From NCBI GenBank assembly GCA_944322025.1, contig CALUOH010000016.1, positions 1 through 42,011 on the forward strand: 42,011 nt of DNA, in the 5' to 3' direction. Source of the stretch: an uncultured Bacteroidales bacterium. Its GTDB lineage: Bacteria; Bacteroidota; Bacteroidia; Bacteroidales; Paludibacteraceae. Numbering within the stretch: position 1 is the stretch's first letter; the number at the start of each line of letters is the position of its first letter. Under the pieces are notes generated by a model. The model had not been told where the DNA came from, searched no databases, and worked only from the letters and a program-made list of their open reading frames with translations. A program made the translations under genes and the position numbers. Below are positions 28,801 through 34,422 of the stretch, in pieces.

Positions 28801-31481
28801 CAAGTTCTTACCAATGGCCAGACTGCTTTACAGTCGGACATGAGAAGAATCTGGATATGCCAAGCAGCTATTATCCTTATGTTCAAAAGAACACTTCTTC
28901 ATCCTGTTATTCGCATAGCGGGAACAATGCGTTATTCCTGCAATCATCGAGTGAAACCAACATAGGAGGCTATATCACTATTCCAGCCTATGAGCCGGAA
29001 GCAATGCAGAATGCGGTACTGTCATTCTATTTCAGGCCATTTTACCATACAGTCAGCACAGGTAAGATTTCATCTTCAAATTATGTGGATGTAAATTCAT
29101 ATACACGTACTCTGACGATAGGGACAATGAGTGACCCCAATGACCCGTCCACATTCAAGAAGATTGAAGACGTGACATATCCTTATACAAGCGATGAAGT
29201 AACATCTCAAACTACTATCAACGATGATCCTAATAAGGATAATTGGTGGATTGAATACCGACTTGCTTTAGATGGAAAATACGAACCGGGTGACCATATA
29301 GCCATTATGACAACAAGCCATAACGGGCTTTATAAAAGCTATATGTACATAGATGACATCACTATCGGCCCGGCGATGGAGTGCGGAACACCTTACAATG
29401 TTACTGTTTCAGACGTGCGCAGCTCTTCTGCCAAAATCACGTTCACGAGCGACAATGCGAATGAAACCGACCAGTTTGTACTCCATCTGTCAAGTACATC
29501 AGATATGTCTGACACGATACAACTTGACACAATATCAACCAGCACCGGATATGAACTCGACAACCTCAACGAGATGTCATCATACAGTGTCCGTATAAAA
29601 CGGTTATGCCAAGGAGAAGAGTCAGGCTGGAGCATCGTCAGCAATTTCAACACTGCAATGTCTCTTCCTTTCTATGAACAGTTTGAAGCGGAAAACATAG
29701 CACCTACGCATTGGAAACGTTCGAACAGACCGTCAGAAGAAGAAATATTCGGCAATTCGGCCAAATTCCAATATGTGGGAGACAACATCACAGGAGGCTG
29801 GGCTCGTAATGACGCATTTGCAAGCCAATGCGCAGGCTTCATAACCAGCTGTGACTATTGGTTGTTTACACCCGCAATAGATTTAGGAGACAAAACAGAA
29901 TTAAAACTGACTTTCAAACTTGCCTTGACTGCACAGGATTCTCCCCTCGCTCCCGGAATTCCAGGCGATGAGGACAAACGCTTCCTTGTAATCATTTCAG
30001 ACGATGCCGGTAAGACATGGAAACGTGAAAACGCAACTATCTGGAACAATACAGGGACAGGAGACTATGTGTTCGACAAGATTCCGAACACTCCGCAACT
30101 CGTTGAAATCGATATGCAGGAATATGAAGGTAAAGTTGTAATGATAGCATTCTACATGGGTTCGGATAAAACATCGATGACAGCAGATTTACACATAGAT
30201 GATATCCGTATCAATAATCTGGATAAGGTAATCCTTACGGATGACATATGCGAGACGAATAGCTACAACAGGTACGGCTTCAGCCGCCACTATGATGAGC
30301 TGTCGCTCGGCGTGCATGAGATGACACGGTTCGCGCTGGCTGCGGACGAGTCGAAGCCGGACACTATCTATGACCTGACTCTCAGCGTCAATTCGTTGAA
30401 CAGGACGTATCTGACGGACTCCGTATGTCAAGGGGACGTATATGATGAATACGGGTTCTCGACCGATATGGGCGGCATTCAGAAGCAAAAGTTCGCGTTC
30501 GGAGACGGGCGGTGCGACTCCGTGGTCTACCTTGACCTGAAGGTGATACCCGTGCCGACTTCCGTGACTACGGTGACCATCTGCCAGGGACAGAAGTACC
30601 AGTGGAATGGCAGAGAGCTCGAACGCTCGGGTGAATACACCGACACGCTGCAGGCGACATCGTGCGACTGCGACTCGGTTGCGACGCTGCTGCTGACCGT
30701 GACCGACGCTGAGGTGACGCAAATAGAGGAGACGGTGTGCCACGACGGTTCGTTCGACTTCGGAGGCAGGACGCTCACCGAGAGCGGGGTGTACCGCGAC
30801 ACTGTGACAGACGAGAGCGGATGCATGGCCATCACGGAGCTGACGCTCACCGTGCTGCCGGACTACCGCCGGAGCTACACGGCTTATTTCTGCGCCGGGA
30901 CCACGTACTCGGACGAGAATTTCCAAGGGGTGACTGAAGAAGGGACGTACACCAACCCGCTGACTTCGACTGTGGGCGGATGCGACTCGACGGTGACAAT
31001 CACGCTGATCGCCCTCGGAGGGGACACGGTGCGCGTCACGGACAGCATCACGACGGAGGAGCTGCCGTACACGATAGACGGGACGGACATCACGTATGAG
31101 GCCGGGACTGAGCCTGGCACGTACACCGACACGGTGGAGATAAGCGTCTCGACCGAGGCGGGAGAGTGCTCCGATGTGCTGATACACACGCTCGTCATCG
31201 ACGACGTGACGGCGTTCAACGCTGCGGAGGTGAAGGAGCTGATACTCACGCCTAACCCGGTGCGCGTGCACGAGAGCGTGATGGTACACCTCGAACTGAC
31301 CCCAGAGGAGCGCGAGGGGCTCACGGTGCAGGTGTTCTCCAGCACCAGCTCGCTCATGAGACAGTTCACGCCTGACGGCGAGCCGATTACAATCGACGGG
31401 CTCGACGCGGCGGGTGTGTACATGGTACGCATCGTGGACGGACTCGGAAAAGTATATACGGGTAAGGTCATTGTGAGATAG
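22854..31481 (+). CDS. Giant secreted adhesin-like protein, paralogue of the preceding giant
   Basis: The 2,875-residue protein has a signal peptide (FLTAVLFTALTIALHAQ). The same nine jelly-roll and eight FN3 modules occur in the same order as in the upstream giant: CEQPSNINVNNL follows module 1, CREPYDVDVQTT follows module 3, and FPFVTGFEPEDENNAAWDSYG opens module 7. The first ~2,460 residues are clearly homologous but diverged, and their DNA is markedly AT-rich. From ~30240 to the stop the DNA turns GC-rich and closely matches 21513-22750 of the upstream giant, mostly with synonymous changes. It encodes the Cys repeats and T9SS type A sorting domain (TPNPVRVHESV ... GKVIVR). Likely a surface-displayed or released adhesin exported through the T9SS; ligand unknown. 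It is the last gene of the locus. Confidence 0.88.
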   Translation: MKPYITKFLTAVLFTALTIALHAQEDFKILINEGFENGNIPENWIVENEKGESDWLIESTDSYAGTYHISLQNKTGTQQNYKTLLILPEIDISEIFQPILVFAHKQEQWTGDIDTLRILYRTSNAQPWTTMAVFANATEGWRMDTVPLNSPSNSYQIAFKGEDNLGKGVKIDNVIVRSTPRCEQPSNINVNNLTQTSCTLNWYAGFEAVNIAVKISTKPLTIEELENEENSKDLFLDTLLSGTDIQLPLNNLSPAVNYYVFIKSICIQEESDWSDAFMFSTSNVKTLPYYEDFNLPYQSGYNAQIDGWYYGTSTDGLSPFINTSTSADQLCRYSEDCSTSLCFCNNGYVTSAIPAGEWSYAATPQIQVEKIQDVQVSFDAKYKVNDGSVKSERVILGVMSDPNNLTSFVPVDTFSCENMSQPYSFSTMLNKYKGSGKYITFLSNFAEKNIFFIDNLRVDYAGGCKAPDNVHIKVSGATILDIEWNNNGEPKSDIAISQKKISLSDDIANDENIVKLIEGIPANGRYEITGLEAWEEYYVYIRNTNDTAKSPWCAPTYVHMPEKVTGDELSIDFEVDPNDSSTFYCPAKYMESSKKLSLGVLTLGDFRTNANAVAEVTNTNYISSSSTILKPLSQYELKLTASTDQWSAAIFPEIENIREWRAQFWSCQHYATDNHCYMVGIMSDASDINTFYPLDTITPEYKHKLYTIEFDKYPADSNGRFFCILLRQAMNTATGTSAYIDNLLLEKIPECREPYNVDVQTTATTATLNWEKLADSYNIRIHTDTLSEAQLNDGDFKFIFKADAVTDLPIEIKDLTAGQEEYHYYIQPVCGGIKGEWTTGESFKTQCYSQEKLPYYVSFDGIDHNDGKDVVFPIPCIYSSERSYSSKYWPYLDNSTAYNGSTSLYMGSATNGFESYIAFPDIETESIQDVEITFVMCPEKETYYLIVGIMEDPTDIATFTAIDTVISNDIDNFNEYIVPLNNYTGSGRHIALYCPNEQYQRISVDSVVISLIGCSKASALTTSVISDTGAGLTWQDGNPGSWDLIVSTKELSSTQLDTIKTGMSDVIFADNISTKPYHIDGLTSNTTYYFYVRGICGNDTAPWPFKAGEFTTVCDALELGEQSIQNFDGYGTGNKTSPNCWMVGNSTLPASPASYQLQYIPQCSNTYAHSGNASLQFYSTTSYNGAYAISPLLAIDDIRKTDVSFWATCTEEEYTPDNPAQLIIGVVSAPNSLSSFVPLDTIYAHDEEQLFRIRLDNYKTDDPENGGRYVMFLSETNASNYVYIDDVRFDTTPQCPMPVSLRLTNGSMNSAEISWRGGVPPYKVVYAKTQLSYEELESGMGTDAGTTTDTITEISGLETLTEYYVYVKSNCEENQWSAPLRFETECADIRDLPFKDNFDANPFIGYNPLCWHTYYSKAYDETAYPIVEDDALEGKSLYLYVNHDTITSYAVTPQLNVFDIRNCYVSFYAKGNNTSVLWKNIVVGIVSDVSSYEGIKNTFYPIDTVMLYGNTYFEKHVVSLANVDYTGQGKHVAFTTWYSCNKNEDGNPSAGGVYLDEVEIGSFYPCPFPTLISATEISDTKIAGKFNELGDATSWQAICVETGTDITNGSPILLNSKEFEFTELKARTSYDIYIRSSCAESETGYSEWSEALSVRTTNVPFKDFPFVTGFEPEDENNAAWDSYGETPNSWHIGCDTAKSDTGSLYISCDGGKSARYDIEQTSCAWIYRTFDLTAGEYAITFDWQCVGEKEYDFIRAGFLETSIQLQNGNPMIMMDASRACIMGSDNSGTPVQWISLEGIDDDFDPIYELSQESNWVHDSVRLMITEEMAGLYNLVFMWQNDNSTGSRPEPSAVIDNLKITRTCTRPVNLNIVESNADSTVISWETLDNGISNYEVFVTGNPDLYSPDYAEEDDEISRLTTTETKCTLKGLKEWSVSYIFIRSLCSDTEYSGWSDKISFRSDCATKSSGDTLGFEEALSYAPETSSYQWPDCFTVGHEKNLDMPSSYYPYVQKNTSSSCYSHSGNNALFLQSSSETNIGGYITIPAYEPEAMQNAVLSFYFRPFYHTVSTGKISSSNYVDVNSYTRTLTIGTMSDPNDPSTFKKIEDVTYPYTSDEVTSQTTINDDPNKDNWWIEYRLALDGKYEPGDHIAIMTTSHNGLYKSYMYIDDITIGPAMECGTPYNVTVSDVRSSSAKITFTSDNANETDQFVLHLSSTSDMSDTIQLDTISTSTGYELDNLNEMSSYSVRIKRLCQGEESGWSIVSNFNTAMSLPFYEQFEAENIAPTHWKRSNRPSEEEIFGNSAKFQYVGDNITGGWARNDAFASQCAGFITSCDYWLFTPAIDLGDKTELKLTFKLALTAQDSPLAPGIPGDEDKRFLVIISDDAGKTWKRENATIWNNTGTGDYVFDKIPNTPQLVEIDMQEYEGKVVMIAFYMGSDKTSMTADLHIDDIRINNLDKVILTDDICETNSYNRYGFSRHYDELSLGVHEMTRFALAADESKPDTIYDLTLSVNSLNRTYLTDSVCQGDVYDEYGFSTDMGGIQKQKFAFGDGRCDSVVYLDLKVIPVPTSVTTVTICQGQKYQWNGRELERSGEYTDTLQATSCDCDSVATLLLTVTDAEVTQIEETVCHDGSFDFGGRTLTESGVYRDTVTDESGCMAITELTLTVLPDYRRSYTAYFCAGTTYSDENFQGVTEEGTYTNPLTSTVGGCDSTVTITLIALGGDTVRVTDSITTEELPYTIDGTDITYEAGTEPGTYTDTVEISVSTEAGECSDVLIHTLVIDDVTAFNAAEVKELILTPNPVRVHESVMVHLELTPEEREGLTVQVFSSTSSLMRQFTPDGEPITIDGLDAAGVYMVRIVDGLGKVYTGKVIVR

Positions 31482-31507
31482 ACTTTTCCTAAGGTGATAC
31501 AGAGGCT

Positions 31508-31535
31508 GTGCCTGATTTGCCTCAGGCACGGTTTA
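31508..31535 (+). terminator. Hairpin terminator 1 after the giant gene locus
   Basis: GTGCCTGA (31508-31515) pairs perfectly with TCAGGCAC (31522-31529) around a 6-base loop and is followed by GGTTTATCC. The T run is weak, but a second hairpin follows immediately. Confidence 0.6.
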
Positions 31536-31542
31536 TCCGACA

Positions 31543-31580
31543 GAAGGCGGGCAATATGAAGTTGTCCGCCTTCATTGTCT
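31543..31580 (+). terminator. Hairpin terminator 2 after the giant gene locus
   Basis: GAAGGCGGGCAA (31543-31554) pairs with TTGTCCGCCTTC (31562-31573), 12 positions with one G-T wobble, around a 7-base loop, followed by ATTGTCTTTG. Together with the preceding hairpin it closes the long transcript. Confidence 0.7.
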
Positions 31581-31609
31581 TTGCCACACCGCGAAGAGCC
31601 TGCGGCCGC

Positions 31610-31667
31610 GGAGAGTCTTCGGGAGGGCTTCGGAGGAGCTTCGGCGAGAGTACGTGTTTTTAACTTA
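31610..31667 (-). repeat. Dispersed intergenic repeat, copy C (minus strand)
   Basis: Read on the minus strand from 31667, the copy begins AAGTTAAAAACACGTACTCT and continues with GCTCCTCCGAAGCCCTCCCG. The head is the same as in copies A (5291) and B (34186). It lies just after the double terminator. It lacks the polypyrimidine tract that precedes the other two copies. Confidence 0.6.
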
Positions 31668-31720
31668 TTTTTATAATAGCAGATGGCTTGATGAAAGCGA
31701 AGCCCATGTCTATCGGAGTG

Positions 31721-31828
31721 TTGGCGGATGCGGTTATTTTCGTACCTTTGTTTCACGAAGATAGGATACATCTCGACTAAACAATTGAGCAAACTCATTG
31801 TTTAGCACTCGATTTTCGCTATCTTTGA
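31721..31828 (+). promoter_or_regulatory. Two candidate promoters in the gap before lipA
   Basis: TACCTTTG (31743-31750) and TATCTTTG (31821-31828) both match the -7 consensus TAnnTTTG exactly. TTGG at 31721-31724 and TTG at 31798-31800 lie 18-20 bases upstream as possible -33 boxes. No ORF starts soon after either, so they could drive a non-coding RNA through the hairpin-rich stretch or read through to lipA. The second box is itself one arm of two competing hairpins. Confidence 0.35.
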
Positions 31829-31849
31829 GTGCCGGAGCACTCAAGATAG
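31755..31849 (+). repeat. Nested inverted repeat with two mutually exclusive hairpins
   Basis: Outer arms CGAAGATAG (31755-31763) and CTATCTTTG (31820-31828) flank the inner arms CTAAACAAT and ATTGTTTAG, giving a ~74-base imperfect palindrome. The same CTATCTT can instead pair downstream: CTATCTTTGAGTGC (31819-31832) with GCACTCAAGATAG (31837-31849), with one bulged T and a 4-base loop. The two foldings cannot coexist, as in attenuator-like structures. It may equally be a dispersed repeat with no such role. Confidence 0.55.
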
Positions 31850-31884
31850 GAGGCGGTTAGCTTCGCTGCAATCTGTCGCGACTC

Positions 31885-31915
31885 AGCAATGACGAAAATG
31901 GATTTCCGCATTGCT
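31885..31915 (+). repeat. Small hairpin between the switch-like repeat and the long palindrome
   Basis: AGCAATG (31885-31891) pairs with CATTGCT (31909-31915), and inside it GAAA pairs with TTTC after a small internal loop. The GCAATG word is shared with the arms of the palindrome that follows at 31936. Confidence 0.4.
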
Positions 31916-31935
31916 CTCGCTGCTCCTGATTGTCG

Positions 31936-32068
31936 GCAATGCAATAAACCCGACTGATGTCAGTCATCACATGATGTTGCCCTGTGTCCCGACACTGTGC
32001 AAAAGCACAAGTCTGTCCACAGGTCAACATCATGTGACGCAAAACTGACGTTTTGTTTATTGCATTGC
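31936..32068 (+). repeat. 133-base multi-step palindrome abutting the lipA promoter
   Basis: Three nested pairs of arms are visible. GCAATGCAATAAAC (31936-31949) pairs perfectly with GTTTATTGCATTGC (32055-32068). GTCAGT (31959-31964) pairs with ACTGAC (32044-32049). TCACATGATGTTGCCCTGTG (31967-31986) pairs with 32018-32037 at 19 of 20 positions. The apex is a further hairpin, TGTGCAAAAGCACA. The right arm covers the likely -33 box of lipA. It could be a miniature mobile element, a structured RNA, or a protein-binding palindrome. Confidence 0.7.
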
Positions 32069-32089
32069 GCTCACCTTTCACTATCTTTG
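32060..32089 (+). promoter_or_regulatory. lipA promoter
   Basis: TTGC (32060-32063), 18 bases, then TATCTTTG (32082-32089), an exact match to TAnnTTTG. The predicted start near 32096 leaves a ~19-base leader before the ATG at 32115. The -33 box lies within the right arm of the long palindrome. Confidence 0.6.
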
Positions 32090-32114
32090 TACTTGCAAAA
32101 CGACATCACTGAAA

Positions 32115-32972
32115 ATGGAGGAGAAACACGTACGTAAACCGGACTGGCTTAAGATAAAAATAGGGAGTACAGAGACTTCGGCACAGGTGGGCAATATACT
32201 GCGCTCGCACTGCCTGCACACGATATGCACAAGCGGGAGATGCCCGAACCAAGCGGAGTGCTGGAGCAGAGGCACTGCCACATTCATGATACTCGGCAAT
32301 ATCTGCACGCGCTCATGCCGTTTCTGCAACACACCGACAGGGCATCCGCTCCCGCCGGCAGCGGATGAGCCGCAGAAGCTGGCGGAGTCAGTGAAGCTCA
32401 TGAAGCTGAAGCACGCCGTGATAACATCTGTGGACCGCGACGACCTGCCGGACCAGGGGGCGAGACACTGGGCTGAGTGCATCCGCGCCGTGCGCAGCGA
32501 GAACCCCGGCACGACCATAGAGGTGCTGCTGCCCGATTTCCAAGGCAAGGCGGAACTCATGGCCACAGTCATCGATGTACGCCCGGACATACTCGGCCAC
32601 AACATAGAGACCGTACGCCGCATCACGCCCGACGTGCGCTCGGCGGCACGCTACGACCGCAGCCTTGAAGTGCTGCGCCAGATGGCCGCCAGCGGCATCC
32701 CGACAAAGAGCAGCATCATGCTCGGCCTCGGGGAGACGCGTGACGAGATACTCGAAACGATGGACGACCTACGCGCCGCCGGAGTATCCATCTTCACCCT
32801 CGGACAATATCTCCAGCCCACACGCCGACACCTCCCCGTCCGCGAATACATCCACCCCGACACATTCCGCGAATACAAGGAAATCGCACTCCAAAAAGGC
32901 TTCCTCGCCTGCGAGAGCGGCCCCCTCGTGCGCTCAAGCTACCACGCCGAAGGCACATTCCGCAGCCTCTGA
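32115..32972 (+). CDS. lipA: Lipoyl synthase
   Basis: The 285-residue cytoplasmic radical-SAM enzyme inserts two sulfurs into protein-bound octanoyl groups to make the lipoyl cofactor of 2-oxoacid dehydrogenases and the glycine cleavage H protein. Auxiliary cluster ligands Cys38, Cys43 and Cys49 (C-x4-C-x5-C) and radical-SAM cluster ligands Cys64, Cys68 and Cys71 (CTRSCRFC) are all visible. So are the C-terminal RSSYHAE, which holds the serine ligand of the auxiliary cluster, and the family motif DRDDLPDQGA. Length is normal. It stands alone, with its own promoter; no lipB is in the window. It is followed by 262 bases without a gene, of which the first part is C-rich. Confidence 0.97.
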   Translation: MEEKHVRKPDWLKIKIGSTETSAQVGNILRSHCLHTICTSGRCPNQAECWSRGTATFMILGNICTRSCRFCNTPTGHPLPPAADEPQKLAESVKLMKLKHAVITSVDRDDLPDQGARHWAECIRAVRSENPGTTIEVLLPDFQGKAELMATVIDVRPDILGHNIETVRRITPDVRSAARYDRSLEVLRQMAASGIPTKSSIMLGLGETRDEILETMDDLRAAGVSIFTLGQYLQPTRRHLPVREYIHPDTFREYKEIALQKGFLACESGPLVRSSYHAEGTFRSL

Positions 32973-33146
32973 TACCGCCCGCACCCCCCAAATCCTCCCC
33001 AGCACAGCCCCCGCAGCCAGCAAGGGTCTCGGCTGTGCGCCTCATAACGCCCTGAATTATAGCCACATTCCCCTCCCTATTTATTAAAAGAACTAAAAAC
33101 AGCACATTTACCGATACACCCCGCATCGCGACTGAAAAAAAAACTG

Positions 33147-33154
33147 TACATTTG
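33147..33154 (+). promoter_or_regulatory. Promoter -7 box for the TonB-family gene
   Basis: TACATTTG matches TAnnTTTG exactly and lies 80 bases before the ATG at 33235. No clear -33 box is visible in the A-rich stretch upstream. The implied leader is ~75 bases. Confidence 0.55.
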
Positions 33155-33234
33155 CACAGCGTAGTGTACGGCATTCGTACACCCGCGTCCGCTTACGATA
33201 TAGCACCGTAAAAATCTTAAACCGAAATACTTTT

Positions 33235-33924
33235 ATGGATATCAAAAAATCACCGAAGGCAGACCTCGAAAGCAACCGCCTTACCTACATCCTCATAGGT
33301 TTTGTTTTCGTGCTTGCCGTACTCTACGTCGGTTTCGAGTGGACCGACAAGGAGATTACAGTCTACGAGATCGATGAGAGTCTTGTCAACGAACCGGAAG
33401 AAGAGATGATGGAAATCACCTTCCAGGAAGAGACTCCCCCGCCCCCTCCGCCGCCGGCAGAAGTACCTCCGGTGATAGAGGAGATTACTATTGTGGACGA
33501 CTCCAAGGACGTAGCGGACATCGACTTCTCTTCTGAAGACGATGAAAGTAAGGTACAGGAAGTCGTGCTTCCGCCCGCTCCTCCCGTAGAGGAAGAGCCC
33601 GAAGTAGAGGAGATATTCCTCATCGTGGAGAAACAGCCCGAATTCCCCGGCGGACAGGCCGCGCTCATGAAATACTTCTCTGACAACGTGCGCTACCCCG
33701 TCATCGCCGCCGAAAACGGCATACAGGGACGCGTAGTCTGCCAGTTCACCGTATGGAAAGACGGCTCAGTATCTGATGTCAAGATACTCCGTGGAGTCGA
33801 CCCGGCACTCGACCGCGAGGCCATCCGCCTCATCTCCAACATGCCGAAATGGCAGCCAGGTGAGCAGCGCGGTAAGGCCGTAAGCTGTAAATTCACAGTC
33901 CCGGTAGTATTCCGCCTGCAATAA
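33235..33924 (+). CDS. TonB-family energy transducer
   Basis: The 229-residue protein has a short cytoplasmic N-terminus and one transmembrane helix (~17-35, YILIGFVFVLAVLYVGF). A periplasmic acidic and proline-rich spacer follows (PPPPPPP near 69-75, later PPAPPVEEEPEVEE), then a C-terminal TonB domain (~132-229; KQPEFPGGQAALMKYFSDNVRYP, GRVVCQFTVWKDGSV, PKWQPGEQRGKAV). TonB transmits proton-motive force from ExbB/ExbD to outer-membrane receptors such as SusC; no exbBD is next to it. It is a single-gene transcript with its own promoter and a very strong terminator. Bacteroidota usually carry many TonB paralogues, so the partner receptor cannot be named. Confidence 0.9.
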   Translation: MDIKKSPKADLESNRLTYILIGFVFVLAVLYVGFEWTDKEITVYEIDESLVNEPEEEMMEITFQEETPPPPPPPAEVPPVIEEITIVDDSKDVADIDFSSEDDESKVQEVVLPPAPPVEEEPEVEEIFLIVEKQPEFPGGQAALMKYFSDNVRYPVIAAENGIQGRVVCQFTVWKDGSVSDVKILRGVDPALDREAIRLISNMPKWQPGEQRGKAVSCKFTVPVVFRLQ

Positions 33925-33954
33925 CAGACATCACGTTTCGTAATTGTATATACG

Positions 33955-33999
33955 AAAGCCCGCAGAGGAGAATGCTTCTCCTCTGCGGGCTTTCCTTTT
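33955..33999 (+). terminator. Strong Rho-independent terminator after the TonB-family gene
   Basis: AAAGCCCGCAGAGGAGAA (33955-33972) pairs perfectly over 18 bases with 33976-33993 around a 3-base loop, followed by CCTTTTCTCCCC. It leads into the second polypyrimidine tract. Confidence 0.9.
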
Positions 34000-34185
34000 C
34001 TCCCCTCTCCCGCCCGCCTTATGACCGTCCCATGTCCGCCTCACGACACTCTCCCGATACCCCATTACCTTCCCCATGACAGCCTCCTGCCATCCTTCTG
34101 ATAACCCCTTGACTTCCTCCTCCCGGCATCCCTCAGCCGCCCGCACACCTCCCCCTTCACACCCTGCCTCCTCAACTGCTAAACA
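33994..34185 (+). other. Second pyrimidine-rich intergenic tract
   Basis: About 190 bases rich in C and T on the plus strand (41 of 60 pyrimidines in 34021-34080, 44 of 60 in 34081-34140), directly after a terminator and directly before repeat copy B. This is the same order as after tpiA. No gene is visible. Confidence 0.5.
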
Positions 34186-34244
34186 GAGTTAAAAACACCT
34201 ACTCTCTAGCCAGCCCTCAGGGAGCCCCTACGGAACACCTCCGA
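34186..34244 (+). repeat. Dispersed intergenic repeat, copy B
   Basis: The copy opens GAGTTAAAAACACCTACTCT and continues AGCCAGCCCTCAGGGAGCCC and CTCCGAAGCCCCGCCCC. It is closest to copy A at 5291 (same AGCCAGCCCTC block) and shares its head with copy C at 31667 on the minus strand. Confidence 0.65.
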
Positions 34245-34310
34245 AGCCCCGCCCCATCTCTTCCGCGCCTCCCCATAGCACAATGCCTCTCCCTCCACTC
34301 CCATGTCGGG

Positions 34311-34354
34311 ACAAAACAAAAAGAGGAGAGGCCAGACAACTGGCCCCTCCTCTT
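34311..34354 (-). terminator. Terminator of the minus-strand ABC operon
   Basis: On the minus strand an arm reading AAGAGGAG...GGCCAG (34354-34340) pairs with CTGGCC...CTCCTCTT (34335-34321) with a small internal mismatch and a 4-base loop, followed by TTTTGTTTTG (34320-34311). It lies ~70 bases after the last permease stop. Confidence 0.75.
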
Positions 34355-34422
34355 GGCATATGCCCCCGCAGTGGCGCGGCTACCATGCCTCGCCCGCCGC
34401 GGATAGCCGATCTCCTCCACAC

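Noticed and set aside
30189..31529. 446-codon ORF on the minus strand opposite the giant's tail
   Set aside because: It is antisense to a conserved, repeated coding region, with a Val/Arg/His-rich translation typical of a shadow frame in GC-rich sequence; similar shadows occur opposite the homologous tail at 21929-22573.
31801..32068. CRISPR array or tRNA cluster suggested by repeated hairpins
   Set aside because: The arms are inverted rather than direct, there is no constant spacing, and no cloverleaf or CCA end is present.
31857..32081. Minus-strand 74-codon ORF before lipA
   Set aside because: It runs through the palindromes, and its composition follows the inverted repeats rather than a protein.
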